NCBI RefSeq assembly: GCF_032854445.1
Contig: NC_088298.1
Span: 15,799,504 to 15,863,503 of the forward strand
Length of the DNA: 64,000 bases
Source: Liolophura sinensis
Lineage: Eukaryota; Mollusca; Polyplacophora; Chitonida; Chitonidae
Direction: 5' to 3'
This document shows, one piece after another, positions 34,810 through 46,505 of the stretch; the first letter of the stretch is position 1, and each line of letters starts with the position of its first letter. Both the position numbers and the translations under genes were made by a program. The notes below the pieces were generated by a model. It did no database searches and was not told the origin of the DNA. It worked only from the letters and a program-made list of their open reading frames with translations.

Positions 34810-34973
34810 TTCTTCGACCTTTTCGCATATGAAGGACTAACTTTCAGACCAATTTCAGGGCTGCACAGAAATTATAATTTTATCAGCCTACACAAAATAA
34901 TCCCCTCAGAATATGCTTGAATAAAGACTTTGCCAACATGCAAAAAGGTTGAAGGATTACAGTAATACAGAAA
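34810..34973 (+). mobile_element. MITE family 1 copy with best terminal repeats
   Basis: Left end aattcttcgaccttttcgca, right end tgcaaaaaggttgaaggatt: inverted over about 19 bases with few mismatches. Core includes ctcagaatatgcttgaataa. No coding capacity. Confidence 0.65.
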
Positions 34974-37938
34974 GGCAGTTTTCAATGCAATTAAAAACAT
35001 AGGTACATGTAACTTCATTTAAACGGAGAAATTTTCTCTGGCCAGATTTGTCAGTTTTAAGGCTTGGTAAAGACTATGATTTTGTTAATCTTTACAAAAA
35101 TAATGTATTAAAATAATGTCTAAATAATAATCATGTTAATTCAACACAGTGATAGTCGGCTTCATGGTCCTGTTTCATGTAAGTTTGGGTTTCGCCAAAT
35201 ATTGTAATCCAAATTAAACACCTAAATATACATATGTGCATCAAATCGATAAAATTCTGACCTTTGGTTCTATGTTGTGGTAATTATAGTTTCAATCAGG
35301 TCTGACATTTCAACATTACTTTTGTCTCTGTTATTTCTAATTTTATTTCAAGACAAAAGCATTCTTTTAAATTAGCTTGTTTTCACCGATGAATTTCAAA
35401 ATATTAAATTTAAGGAGGTATCGGAAGACTTTAACCTCTTGAAATTGTGGTCGTATAGCTAGTTCATGTGAATGGACTTGATCAAGTGTGTTATTTTCAT
35501 GTTCTGACATTCATCATAACACTGAGTGCATCACTATCATTAAAAAGAAATTGGACAAAATTTCAAATTCCAAACTCCCTCTGGGATATTATCTTTTTAA
35601 TTTACTACCCTTGATCATGAAACTATAAAGCACTCGCAATAACTCTGAAGGTACATATTCCAATTGGCTCGCTGTCAACAGCCTTTTCGAAAAATCATGA
35701 CTTTGTAGTTTCTGAAATGTGATGGAGTATTGACCTAGAAAACATCCTGGAAGCTAGGATATTTTCATGACCATCTAGGAATAACTTCAATCTCTAATCA
35801 AGGAGGACTGAAAAAGAACCTGCTTTTTGAGTGCAGGTATCGAAGTTTGGATGCCAGGAATGTAGTTCCATCCAGTTGGCACATGAAAATGTGCTGCGGC
35901 TTTGTTTTATGGATTCAGTGTTACAATGAATATCTGAGTTTTAAACTGACATACAGTCCATTTGGATGGACTATAGTGATCAGGTGATATGGCATACCAT
36001 CAAACGACTGTTTGGAGCTATATTTCTGAGTTGAAATTGAGAAACACTGCTGTACAAGGAATATCAATGAGCTTCCTTCAAAGTGCCCAGGTGTTGACGG
36101 TATAATACTAAGACAAGTTCGAAGTCCATGTCACACAGAATGGTTTGGACTGTCAGTGACGTTTGACATTTCAGGTAAAAGAGAGCGACAATTCAAGTAT
36201 GAAGTATTGGCTATAGCCATCAAACTGCTCATTAAATTGAAAAACAAAAAAGATCGCTCTTACTCACAGACTGAAATGCTTGAGTATTTTTAACTTTTAC
36301 TGCTGTTATTGTTGTTGTTGTAATCATCTCAGATCAACGGACGGTCCCGACGAATCCAACATTCTTCTTAAGTGACCATCGACAGCACAAGACATCGGCG
36401 TGAAAACATCCGCAGTACGTTAAACTTCTCTAAGAAGCTGGTGTTGGCTGTTTTCCTGGAGAAAATATAACTTTTTTCGACACATATGTTTGACAAAATG
36501 ACAAGATTTATAATCGCGAGCATTTAGTAGACTTACCCTTCCTCCGTTAACAAAAGAGCTCCTATTCAAAAGCTTGGTTATCTGACCTATTTTGATACAA
36601 TCTTTACCTACTTTCTAACCTCTCTTCTGCAAAATATTCCCTGACTGCCTGCACACACAAAGGTCACTGGCAAACAGAAGAAATTTCAAGAAATACCAAT
36701 TTGGAAAACAAAAGAGGAGCATCAATTTACCATCGTCAAGAGACTATCATGGAATGTTAATGCATCTATGAAAATTACCCAACATGGCCTGTCATTTTGA
36801 TGCAGGTAACTAGAACATTAAGGGGCCTACACTCTGAAGGCGCACATACTAGATGTCGCATTTCTGTAGCATACCGGCACTCTATCTATAGTTGACCATA
36901 TTTTGGGGGGGGCTTTTACCTTCGGCTTGCAAATTTAATATCTCTACTCTGCCTTTCTTCTGCATGTTCATGCATGTTTGTAATATTTCAGCCAAAAATC
37001 CTACTTATACTAGTATGACAGATCATTTGTGGAGGTACCAGTATATATTTGAGAATGCGAGTACCGACATTGCATTTACAGAAGTTAATAATGGGGCCTA
37101 TTCTAGGCTATGCCTCAATCAGATTTCATTTCAAGAGATTGTGATTATGGCTCATTAACAAGTCATGATGTTATGCAGGCATCAATGGAAGTCATAATCT
37201 TGCTAGTTTTATTAATTGTTGCTAGTATAATTAATACAACGTATACGTAATAACCAAAGTGAAATAATTCATGATGGATGACATATATTTATAAGTTGTA
37301 TTTCACTCAAAGTTTAGCATTTGCAAGTCACATTCTTTGCTTCAAGTTGATTCTGACAGATTCATCCACGTGATAGGGCCACCAATTTTTTTTTTTTTTT
37401 TGTTAAGCTTGATGAATTTCTTTTCAGAAAGAACTTTAGTGTTGACATCTAAAATATCATTTCAAGGCTTTTATGTGTGTCTGAAAGTGCCTTCTTATGC
37501 ACCAAACTTCAGCTGTAATACAGTAATACACATACCGGTAAGTAAAGTGCAACAAATTCGTAAGTAGTGAATGAAGAGATGTTAAGAACATAGAGGCCTT
37601 ATATATTTTAGTATGACAAGAAAAATAAATCAACGTTCATATTCACAGCTATATTTGAATGTGTCGGAAGAGAAAAATTTCTAAAGTGTCATTTTCTTCT
37701 ATAGATACCCTTTATCTTTAAATTAACCATGGTCTTACACCTGCTGATAGGCCATCACTTGCCCAGGTAGTTAAATCACTGGCTCAGTGTAACTATAAAA
37801 CCCTTGACCAAAGAGGTTGTGTTCAAATTCATCTTTTGCTGCTCCAGCTGCAGCTGTAAGTCAAAAAGTTTGTCAGGTACCTGCCATAGATTGGTGGTTT
37901 ATTCTGGTCACTCCAACCATAAATCTGACCACTGTAAT
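34974..37938. other. About 3 kb of unique sequence, no gene recognised
   Basis: Possible minus-strand donor-like sites near 36260 and 36530 could mark an unfound upstream exon of the ITPRID-like gene, but no open frame of support was found. Confidence 0.4.
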
Positions 37939-38234
37939 TTACTTATTTATTTGATTGGTATTTTATTTATTTATTTGATTGGTATTTTACACCATACTCA
38001 AAAATATTTTTAGTGATATGACAGCGGTCAGCATTATGGTTGGAGGAAACCAGGCAGAGCCCCAGGGAGGAACCCACAACGATCTGCAAGTTGCTGGAAA
38101 ACCTTTCCCCATACAGCTGGAGAGGAAGGCAGCATGAGCTGGACTTGAACTCACAGCAGCAGCATTATTGGTGAGACGCTCCTGGGTCATTGTGCCGGGC
38201 TGGCATGCTAAGAATCTTAGCTAAGGAGGCCCCT
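37939..38234 (-). mobile_element. SINE A full-length copy with duplicated tail (reverse)
   Basis: The tail unit tttatttgattggtatttta occurs twice in a row before the body; the head ends ctaaggaggcccct. Confidence 0.85.
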
Positions 38235-38572
38235 CCACTGTCATATTACATAAGTGAAAAACATTAAGGCATGGCAGATCAACACTTACCAATTAATCAA
38301 TTTCACCCTATTGCAGAGCTTTAGCTAAAAGAGCGAATTTACGAGTTTGTCTAAAAGACTACTAATTAGCTAAAAATGATTTGTTAACATCTTGACGAGA
38401 CCTTGACTAAGTGTGCGAATTCATCTAGTGCTGTGAAACTCTGATCTTTATTAAAAATAGACCTTGGGAATAACAGATTCATTTAACAAACACAATAAAG
38501 GCCATAATAATGTGTTCTTGCTTTTTAGTTTTCATGATACATCAAAAAAAAAAAATGAAGAAGGAAAATGAA

Positions 38573-38644
38573 GGGCCTGTCCGGGATTTGAACCCGGGAC
38601 CTCTCGCACCCAAAGCGAGAATCATACCCCTAGACCAACAGGCC
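38573..38644 (-). tRNA. tRNA-Pro (anticodon TGG)
   Basis: 72 nt on the minus strand starting GGCCTGTTGGTCTAGGGG. Acceptor stem GGCCTGT pairs fully with ACAGGCC; the anticodon stem TCTCGC/GCGAGA encloses loop TTTGGGT (anticodon TGG, reads CCA); the T arm has CCCGGGTTCAAATCCCGG. A T-run lies downstream on the minus strand. A box and B box are intact, and the body is very close to animal nuclear tRNA-Pro with compensated acceptor pairs, so it is probably functional, unlike the SINE heads. Confidence 0.95.
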
Positions 38645-39649
38645 ACCTACTCTAAAGGTGCAAAAAGAAGGGGTAATTCGTGGAAAATAAACACATTCTC
38701 CCCACAAGATATTGACATGGAAACAATGCAAAGCAAACTAAAATGCAGACCTAAACAAAACCTCAAACAATGACACTGTGGTGTACAACGGAAGATTGCG
38801 GTGTGAGAATGTAATGAAATAATGGCTGTTGAAAGGTTCAAAGTTGAAAAAAGTAAGAGTCTGACTCAAGTGGACCTCAAGGATAGGGCCAAAAGACCAC
38901 GATGTGAAAATGCAAGATAAGATGATGGAATTATTAAGCGACTAATCTGTAGTAATAATTCTAAAATATGTTAACGTTATACAAAATTCGTCCCGTAAAT
39001 AATTCATAGTTCACGTACGAATCTTTCCGCCCGATAACACGGCTTTCTACTTTCTGGTTGACTGCGCATGGCAGTGAAGGCTCTGAAATATTCTCTGCGA
39101 CACCAGAAATATGCTTTTAGCCAAAAACTGTCACTCCCTTTCAGTTAAGTAAACAATTTCTGACTTAGAGTTACATTTGTTTACTTTATTTACGCTACTG
39201 CAGAGGCATACGAAACATAACAAGGATATGATCACTTGTCCTGAGTAAGGAGAACAGACATGCGCACACGTGATTATCTGGTGATGCCCTGTATGGAGTT
39301 TGTCATGAGTTCTCCACGATTCGGGAAATTTCATCAGGTTTCAGAATGCGGAGAGTGGATCAAACAGCTGATTTGCATTCCTTCTCTGCGTCGGTCATGA
39401 TAAAAACACATTTTCAGACAAGATAGGACAATGTGTTGTTCAGGTTTTCATTCAAATTATATATATGTCGTTATGTTATTTTGTATGGAAATCCGCTAAA
39501 AATGAAGTACGGGCCTACCGGTAGTTGTAATCGAGACCCATCAGACAACTAAAATCCATAGAAATACTTTTACATTTTACTGAAGACATTTAATGGAAAT
39601 CAAATGTTTGATTTGTTCTCTGGTGCCAAAAGCAGTTATTCATAGCTTA

Positions 39650-39730
39650 AACAAACAAACACAAACAAACAAACAAACAAACAAACAAACACAAACAAAC
39701 AAACAAAAACAAAAACAAAAAAACAAAAAA
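39650..39730. repeat. CAAA simple repeat
   Basis: About 70 bases of (CAAA)n turning to poly-A. Confidence 0.95.
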
Positions 39731-39927
39731 AAATTATAATAATAATAATTATTAATAATTAACTTAGAATTTCAGCCGTCTATCAGGCGAGACTTACAAT
39801 CATTGTGAGCTTTAAAGTTGACATTTAAGATCAGGCTCAAAAGATTGAAAAAAAAAAAAAAACATCCAGCTCGCCAAGACCAATAAAATCTTTTTCAGTG
39901 CAGTTTAAACATTCTTTCATACATTTG

Positions 39928-40198
39928 GGGCCTCCGTGGCTCAGTCGGTTAGCGCGCTAGCGCAGCGTAATGACCCAGGAGCCTCTCACCAATGCAGTCG
40001 CTGTGAGTTCAAGTCCAGCTCACGCTGGCTTCCTCTCCGGCCGTAAGTGGGAAGGTCTGACAGCAACCCGCGGATGGTCGTGGGTTTCCCCCGGGCTGTG
40101 CCCGGTTTCCACACACCATAATGCTGACCGCCGTCGTATAAGTGAAATATTCTTGAGTACGGCGTAAAACACCAATCAAATAAATAAATAAATAAATC
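39928..40198 (+). mobile_element. tRNA-derived SINE A, full-length copy
   Basis: Head gcctccgtggctcagtcgg (A box) and gagttcaagtcc (B box) derive from a tRNA; body ggatggtcgtgggtttccc; tail gtaaaacaccaatcaaataa plus AAATA repeats. Flanks tctttcatacattt (39914) and tctttcattcattc (40197) look like a 14-base target duplication with two mismatches. A model copy for the family. Confidence 0.9.
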
Positions 40199-40756
40199 TT
40201 TCATTCATTCAAAATGATTTTTAAGGCATAAAAATTTTCCTATGGGTGCCATAATAGTTTCAAAGTTTTGAAAATATGACATAAACAGCATCACATTGGC
40301 ACTCTACTTTTCCCGACCTAGACAGGTCTTATAAACCTGCCAAAAGTCGATGGGTTACCCTGGAGAGGCCGTTTTCATCCATCATTAATACTGACTGCCC
40401 TGTGAGTGGTACACAATCGTGATAACGGCGATGAACACGAATCAAATAACTAAATAAGTAAATAGATTTAGTCAATAAATTTGCGTTAGACTTAACAGTT
40501 CTTATTACCACTTGGATGTTGTGAAAAAGTGTTTTCGATTACGACAGGATCGAGGTAACGTCAATGTGAACCTGGCTACTTTTGGCAGCCATACTGGAGT
40601 GGTGCTGCTATACCAGCCCATGTCAAAAGGACTCCAATATGGCTGACTGGCTATTGTTCTGCTAGAGCTACGATGTCATGTACAGCCCCGGCCTTTTATC
40701 CCGGGAGTTCTGATGTTGAGATTTGAGATTGAGCACAGTTAGCCACTCCTACATAA

Positions 40757-41120
40757 AGCCAATTATATAAACAATGGTCTTTATTCAGTTTTCGGCCTCT
40801 GACATTTAGCTGGTTTTGGCCCATGCACTTTTAAATCGACCATTGACCATCGTTCTGCTATATGATTTTGCTAGATGCATGTATATACCCAGGCGTGATT
40901 CATTGCAGACCTCATGTAGTAAATGCACAGAGCTGTGTATTGAATTCAGGTCATCAGGAAAATGATCCAATTATATAAACAAAGGTCTTTATTCAGTTTT
41001 CGGCCTCTGACATTTAGCTGGTTTTGGCACATGTACTTTTAAATCGACCATTGACCATCGTTCTGCTATATGATTTTGCTAGATGCATATATATTCCCAG
41101 ACGTCATTGCAGACCTCATG
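40757..41120. repeat. Tandem duplication of about 160 bp, 210 bp apart
   Basis: 40757-40917 and 40967-41120 share caattatataaacaa, gtctttattcagttttcggc and ccattgaccatcgttctgct almost exactly. Confidence 0.9.
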
Positions 41121-41132
41121 TTAACAGCTGTG

Positions 41133-41136
<4 letters not shown>

Positions 41137-41198
<62 letters not shown>

Positions 41199-41233
41199 AT
41201 TGGCGACAATATCGTATATATCAACTCAGAATT

Positions 41234-41262
<29 letters not shown>
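41137..41262. repeat. TA microsatellites
   Basis: About 60 bases of (TA)n and, 35 bases later, about 30 bases of (AT)n. Both strands give meaningless Ile-Tyr ORFs. Confidence 0.98.
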
Positions 41263-41266
<4 letters not shown>

Positions 41267-41371
41267 TTATTTATCCCTAGCTGAGCCTCCTGGGAGGTAT
41301 AGGCCTATAATTATGGCTATTAAAGTTCATCTACCGTAAAACCGTGTGCCCAAATATATACGTGCATAATA

Positions 41372-41518
41372 GCTACAGGGCGGATGGTCTTCTGTTTCCC
41401 TTTGGCTTTGTCCGATTTTCTCGCGGCCCACCATGATGCTGGCCGCCGTCGTGTAAGTGAAATACCCTTGAGTACGGCGTAAAACACCAATCAAATAAAT
41501 AAATAAATAAATAAATAG
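41372..41518 (+). mobile_element. SINE A copy, 5' truncated
   Basis: Body from gcggatggtcttctgtttcc to the AAATA tail. Confidence 0.8.
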
Positions 41519-41582
41519 AAAGCTCTTGGTTTGCTACCGTATATACATATATAGGGCATCGTGTAATTAAATACTGTGCCGA

Positions 41583-41591
41583 TACAGCTAT

Positions 41592-41627
<36 letters not shown>

Positions 41628-41630
41628 ATA
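41583..41630. repeat. TTTA microsatellite
   Basis: About ten TTTA units; probably an expanded SINE tail. Confidence 0.95.
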
Positions 41631-41758
41631 TACGCATGAATAGTTCACTTACACGAAGACTAAGCTAAAACCTGCTGGTGGGGGAAACAGGGGATAGCCC
41701 TGAGAAAACCACTGCCCTCCATTCATCAAACAAACCTCCGGACTTCACAACCGAACAA

Positions 41759-41760
<2 letters not shown>

Positions 41761-41799
<39 letters not shown>

Positions 41800-41800
41800 G
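41761..41800. repeat. CT then TA microsatellite
   Basis: (CT)11 followed by (TA)8, at the left border of the 78-bp array. Confidence 0.95.
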
Positions 41801-41809
41801 TACCAGCTG

Positions 41810-42708
41810 TTTGATACAGATGGCAGTGTAGAAACTATACTGTAGAGTATATGAGCTTGCACTACGCTTTTTGGTGTAAGCAAGCATGTACAGCAGGTGG
41901 CACTAGAACTATATTGCATGCATGGTATATGTGCTAGCACTACACGTCTTGATGTAAACATACATGTACAGCAGATGGTACTAGAACTATACTGCATGTA
42001 CAGTATATGTTCTTGCACTACGCTTCTTGATGTAAGCATACATGTACAGCAGATGACACTAGAACTATGCAGCATGTATTGTATATGTGCTTGCAGTACG
42101 CTTCTTGATGTAAGCATACATGTACAACAGATGGCACTAGAACTATACTGCATGTATTGTATATGAGCTTGCACTAGGCTTCTTGATGTAAGCATACATG
42201 TACAACAGATGGCACTAGAACTATACTGCATGCATTGTATATGAGCTTGCACTAGGCTTCTTGATGTAAGCATTTACAGCAGAGGGCACTAGAACTATAC
42301 TGCATGTATAGTTCACGTGTTTGCACTAGGCTTCTTGATGTAAGCATACATGTACAGCAAATGACAATAGAACTATACTGCATGTGTAGCACATGTGTTT
42401 GCACTAGGCTTCTTGATGTAAACATACATGTACAGCAAATGACAATAGAACTATACTGCATGCATTGTATATGAGCTTGCACTACGCTTTTTGATGTAAT
42501 CATTTACAGCAGATGGCACTAGAAAGTGTATTGTAGAGTGTATGATCTTGCGCTACGCTTTTTGATGTAATCATTTACAGCAGATGGCACTAGAAAGTGT
42601 ATTGTAGAGTGTATGATCTTGCACTACGCTTTTTGATGTAATCATTTACAGCAGATGGCACTAGAAAGTGTATTGTAGAGTATATGAGCTTGCACTAAGC
42701 TGTTGGAG
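41810..42708. repeat. 78-bp minisatellite, about 11 copies
   Basis: Unit aagcatacatgtacagcaga, tggcactagaactatactgc, atgtattgtatatgagcttg, cactaggcttcttgatgt. The last three copies form a more uniform subset with agaaagtgtattgtagagtg. Open on the minus strand as a 26-residue repeat, and on plus for part. Confidence 0.95.
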
Positions 42709-42772
42709 CATAAATTGTAGATCGGCTTGCATAAAAAGAAGGGACAACACTGGAACAAATATATATGAAAGT

Positions 42773-42925
42773 ATTTATTTATTTATTAATTGATTGGTGT
42801 TTTACGCCGTACTCAAGAATATTTCACTTATACGACGATGGCCAGCATTATGGTGGGAGGAAACCGGACAGAGCCCGGGGGAAACCCACGACCATCCGCA
42901 GGTTGTTGACAGACCTTCCCATTGT
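42773..42925 (-). mobile_element. SINE A 3' half (reverse)
   Basis: tgattggtgttttacgccgt to caggttgttgacagacctt; tRNA head absent. Confidence 0.85.
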
Positions 42926-43504
42926 GGATTTACCAAGCACGTTAGAAAGGAATGTTCCTGACATAGGGGTACATTTAGATCCATTTTCAATCTTGAAAGA
43001 GAATCGGAAAGGCGCGCTTTAATTGTTCAGAATCAACTGTTCCGAATTGTTTCCCCTACTTTAACGTGTTTGTGAACTATCGATTCTTCTTCACGAACCG
43101 CGCCGTATCATTTTAAACAAATAATAAAACGAAACCTTACATCACAATTACCGTCAATGAATGCTCTTTTATAACTGAGCAACAGTTATTTGCATAAGTT
43201 TAAAATAATACCTAGCATGGTTGATCTGTCGTGACGGTGTTACATGAAGTTTTAGTGCGACAGCATCAGAGCTTTTAGGCAATGAAACTCCAGTCTGTTG
43301 TTCTCTACATAGGTTACTACATGAGCATGCACTGGGTGTGTAAGTTTATGTACACTGGCTTGAACAGGGAAACAATATTCTTGACCCAGGGCAGAACGGC
43401 GAGCAAGAAGAAGTGGAATGTTACTTCTCAGCTGCTTGCATGACGGACGTTGAGCTTTTTCAAACGTTTAAAGTCCGTCTAAAAGGAGAACGATGTGTGT
43501 CCTT

Positions 43505-43570
43505 CCCGGAATAGCTCAGTGGGATATTGGAATGTTGAACAGCCTTCCGTTTGTGGGTTGGAAGCCTTCT
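43505..43570 (+). pseudogene. tRNA-like sequence
   Basis: cccggaatagctcagtgggat resembles a tRNA 5' half with A box; the B-box half (gtgggttggaagcc) is degraded. Confidence 0.3.
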
Positions 43571-43689
43571 GTACCGTACACCACTCTTGTGGTACAAGCC
43601 GCCACCTTTCTCCACTCAAAGCACAGACTCCCAAGCGTAGCTTCTTGAAAAATTATCAACTGCTCAGACAGCAGCGTGACGTCCCAGCA

Positions 43690-44545
43690 AACATTTAAGT
43701 TATAATAACAGAATGCATTCTAGCATCAGTCAGACAACAGACATAGTGTTAAAATTAAAAGATTATTTTTTAGAGAGCATTTTATGGATATCTAGTCATA
43801 TATGTGCATATGTGATAAATTCTGTTCAAAATAACATTGGGTCTCTGTGGATCAGCGCGCCAGGGCAGCGTAATGACCCAGCGGCCGTACGTGGGAAGGT
43901 ATGGCAACAACCTGCGGATGGTCGTGGGTTTCCTCCGCGCTGTGCCCGGTTTCCTCCCACCTTAATGCTGGCCACCGTCGTATAAGTGAAATATGCTTGA
44001 GTACGGCGTAAAACCGCAATCAAAGAAATAACTAACTAAAAAAATAAACAAAATAACTGATTATGTTTTTTCAGCGATATACACGAGCATATATTGTATG
44101 TGTTCCTCATATATACATTCAAGGTGACACTATTACAGTAATTTTGTGTGCATAACGCCATAAAAGTGCATACTGCGTCCCACTTGGCTACTCTCAAAAA
44201 AAAAAATCTGTTAACTTCAACAGAAAGTGTGGTGTCTGACTGATGCTTTATTAGAATGTTATTGCTACAGATTATTCTGGTCAACATAACACACATATTC
44301 TATTAATTCAACATAAATATTTCATTAGACTAACATGATATTATGTTGCATATGGCAAAATACTGTTACAATAACAAGATACTTTCTAGCATCACTAAGA
44401 CAACAGACTAAGTGTTTAAATTAAAACAGATTATTTTTTCGAGTGTTTATTTCGAAAATATATACACCTGAATTTTTTTGTAAAATTTTTGTAAATTTTC
44501 CAAAATTTATATCAGCAATATTTAGTCATATATGTGCATATCCAT
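43690..44545. repeat. Dispersed repeat pair around a SINE
   Basis: 43690-43815 and 44365-44545 share tctagcatca, agacaacagac, ttaaaattaaaa, gattattttttagag and agtcatatatgtgcatat. A third, shorter copy is at 62725-62795. Confidence 0.7.
43840..44043 (+). mobile_element. SINE A copy, internal deletion in the tRNA head
   Basis: cagcgtaatgacccagcgg joins directly to ccgtacgtgggaaggt, losing the B box; tail present. Confidence 0.8.
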
Positions 44546-45324
44546 TTCCATTTTCACACGTCGACCTTTTTGGTTGAAAGCCAATTTGTAGGACGCCAGT
44601 TCGAGTGTATATATTAGATACATTCAATTTGTATATCTGCGTCAATATACATCTTTATAACAACAAGCTTCTATATTTAACACGACGAATCCATAATTAT
44701 AGTATATACTATGAGGAACAAATCGATCCACAGGCAACATGTGTGTGTGCTTTAAAACTGTGGCTGGAGTTATTATAGCCGCCCACGCTATAAATTGTTC
44801 GATTTATCGTGGTTTACATGCAAGTCCACAAAACTTTATGCAGTTTCCAACTTACCCTATATATACATGTTGACAGGGCGCGGCATATTAAGTTCAAACT
44901 CAATAGCTCCTTATAGTGAAGAGTCTGATTATCTCCCAAGAGTGTTATTGCTCTGTGTCGCGTTTGTATGGTGTTTTTTTTTCTTTCTTTTATTAGATTG
45001 ACACTTTAAATTCATCTTGTAATAAGAGTGTCTTATATTGCTTTTGCTGAGATCGACAGCGCAACTCCAAACGCGAAGAACACGAGATCATAATGTTCCT
45101 ATTCTTCTACCTCTGCTGAAAGAGCTCACAAATCTGATAGGCCTATTGATGGTTTATTTACATAATCCAGAAGCGACCGATGGAAAGGATCGTAACTTTG
45201 TAAGCCGTAACATGTTGTTACATGGCGATCAGTGGCGCCAGGTTTTGCTTAAGTCGTTTTTATTGCGTTGGAAATGCTCGGTGATAGACACCATGCCTGG
45301 AGGTAGAATTCTATATCCCCGAAG

Positions 45325-45615
45325 CACCATGTATCTGTGTCACCGGACAAGATCTTTGGTGCGGGTTCAAAACCGGCCTTGGACAGGGACTTCGTAGATT
45401 CTCCTGCTTCTGTATTTAATGTTCGTCAATGGCCACCAAATATATGCAGTTTGAGTGCACGGAAATATCATGTATCTAAGACACCTGGCAACATCACTGA
45501 ATCGGGTTCAAACCCGGCCTTGAACAGAGAGTTTGTAGATTCTTCTCGCTTCTGTATTTTATGTTCGAAAAAGGCCACCTGTCCTCCACATATGCAATTG
45601 GACTGCACCGAAATA
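45325..45615. repeat. About 141-bp tandem duplication
   Basis: gggttcaaaaccggccttgg and gggttcaaacccggccttga start two copies that also share gtagattct, cttctgtattt and tgcaccgaaatatca-like ends. Confidence 0.8.
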
Positions 45616-45826
45616 TCACGACGGTTAACACGACGGTGGTCATGAGACCGTCTCTGTATATTACGGTTGTCGAAGATCATCTACCCTCCAAATATACATA
45701 TAAAAGCAACAAGCAAAAATAATTTATTAATTTTGTCTGAGTGATCCTAGAATGTATTTTGATATTATTCAACAATGCTGAGTCACGTCCAACATAATAG
45801 TTTGTGAGTTTAATACAATCTTTCCC

Positions 45827-45930
45827 CAGGGCTCTGTCTGGTTTCTTTCCGCCATAAAGCTGAGCGCGGCCATATAAGTGGAGTATTCTTAAGTCCGGCG
45901 TAAAACACAAATGAAATAAATAAATAAATA
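45827..45930 (+). mobile_element. SINE A 3' fragment
   Basis: cagggctctgtctggtttc to the tail aaatgaaataaataaataaa. Confidence 0.75.
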
Positions 45931-46211
45931 CAATCGCGAATTCTATATTAAATCTGCTGCCATGACAGAATAATTTGCTGCAGAATACTTTGTATATACG
46001 GCATCACTCAAAAAAAAAAAAAAAAAAAAAAAACGCTTCTTGCTAAATTTCACGGATTATTTTTTGGAAGATAAGGAACAAATAATATATATATACAGAT
46101 CTGTACAGCCCATGCTGCTATATGCTGACAGTTTTATTATAACAGAAGAATAATCGAGGTATATATAAAAGACGATCTAATAAAGACAACCTATGGGAAA
46201 TGTGAATTAAA

Positions 46212-46505
46212 ATGAACAAAAGTCATAACAAAAGGAACAAATTTTCCGGAAAGACAAGCCTATACAAACCTAAAGTATATATATTTTCAATTATACTACG
46301 TGTAGTAATGTATTGCAAGCATTGCAACAATAAGCCACTCTTTATAAGAAATTATAACGTAAAATGTGAAAATGTAATATATAACAAAAAACTGCTTAAT
46401 GACAACGATCATATCATGATAACCTATAAATGTATTGATTGCTCATCATATAATGAACTTATAGCAATAGAAATCCACTCTCTTCAGTTACCTGAATACA
46501 TCTGA
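46212..46505 (+). CDS. Candidate 97-codon ORF with paired CxxC motifs
   Basis: Seen: an ATG-initiated ORF in AT-rich DNA. After a basic N-terminus comes YCKHCNNKPLFIRNYNVKC, and later ITYKCIDCSSYNELIAIEI, giving two CxxC pairs about 35 residues apart, as in a zinc ribbon. Codon use is strongly A/T-ending. No family recognised. It has no visible partner exons and lies between a poly-A tract and AT-rich DNA. It could be a chance ORF or the remnant of a mobile or viral gene; nothing in the sequence decides this. Confidence 0.25.
   Translation: MNKSHNKRNKFSGKTSLYKPKVYIFSIILRVVMYCKHCNNKPLFIRNYNVKCENVIYNKKLLNDNDHIMITYKCIDCSSYNELIAIEIHSLQLPEYI

Larger units (their letters stand above)
44546..46211. 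other. No gene recognised apart from repeats
   Basis: A tandem duplication and a SINE tail are annotated separately; the rest is AT-rich, with a 23-base poly-A at 46011. Confidence 0.5.

Noticed and set aside
36600-36690. 41-bp minus exon candidate (tgtgtgtgcag|GCAGTC...GTAG|GTAAAG)
   Set aside because: Good-looking splice signals, but no entry phase gives the phase-1 exit needed by the exon at 29256, and two of three frames contain stops.
41024-41339. Ile-Tyr repeat ORFs
   Set aside because: Translation of TA microsatellite.
41782-42503. Cys-rich minus ORFs of 163 and 83 codons
   Set aside because: 78-bp minisatellite, also open on plus; no start context or splice support.
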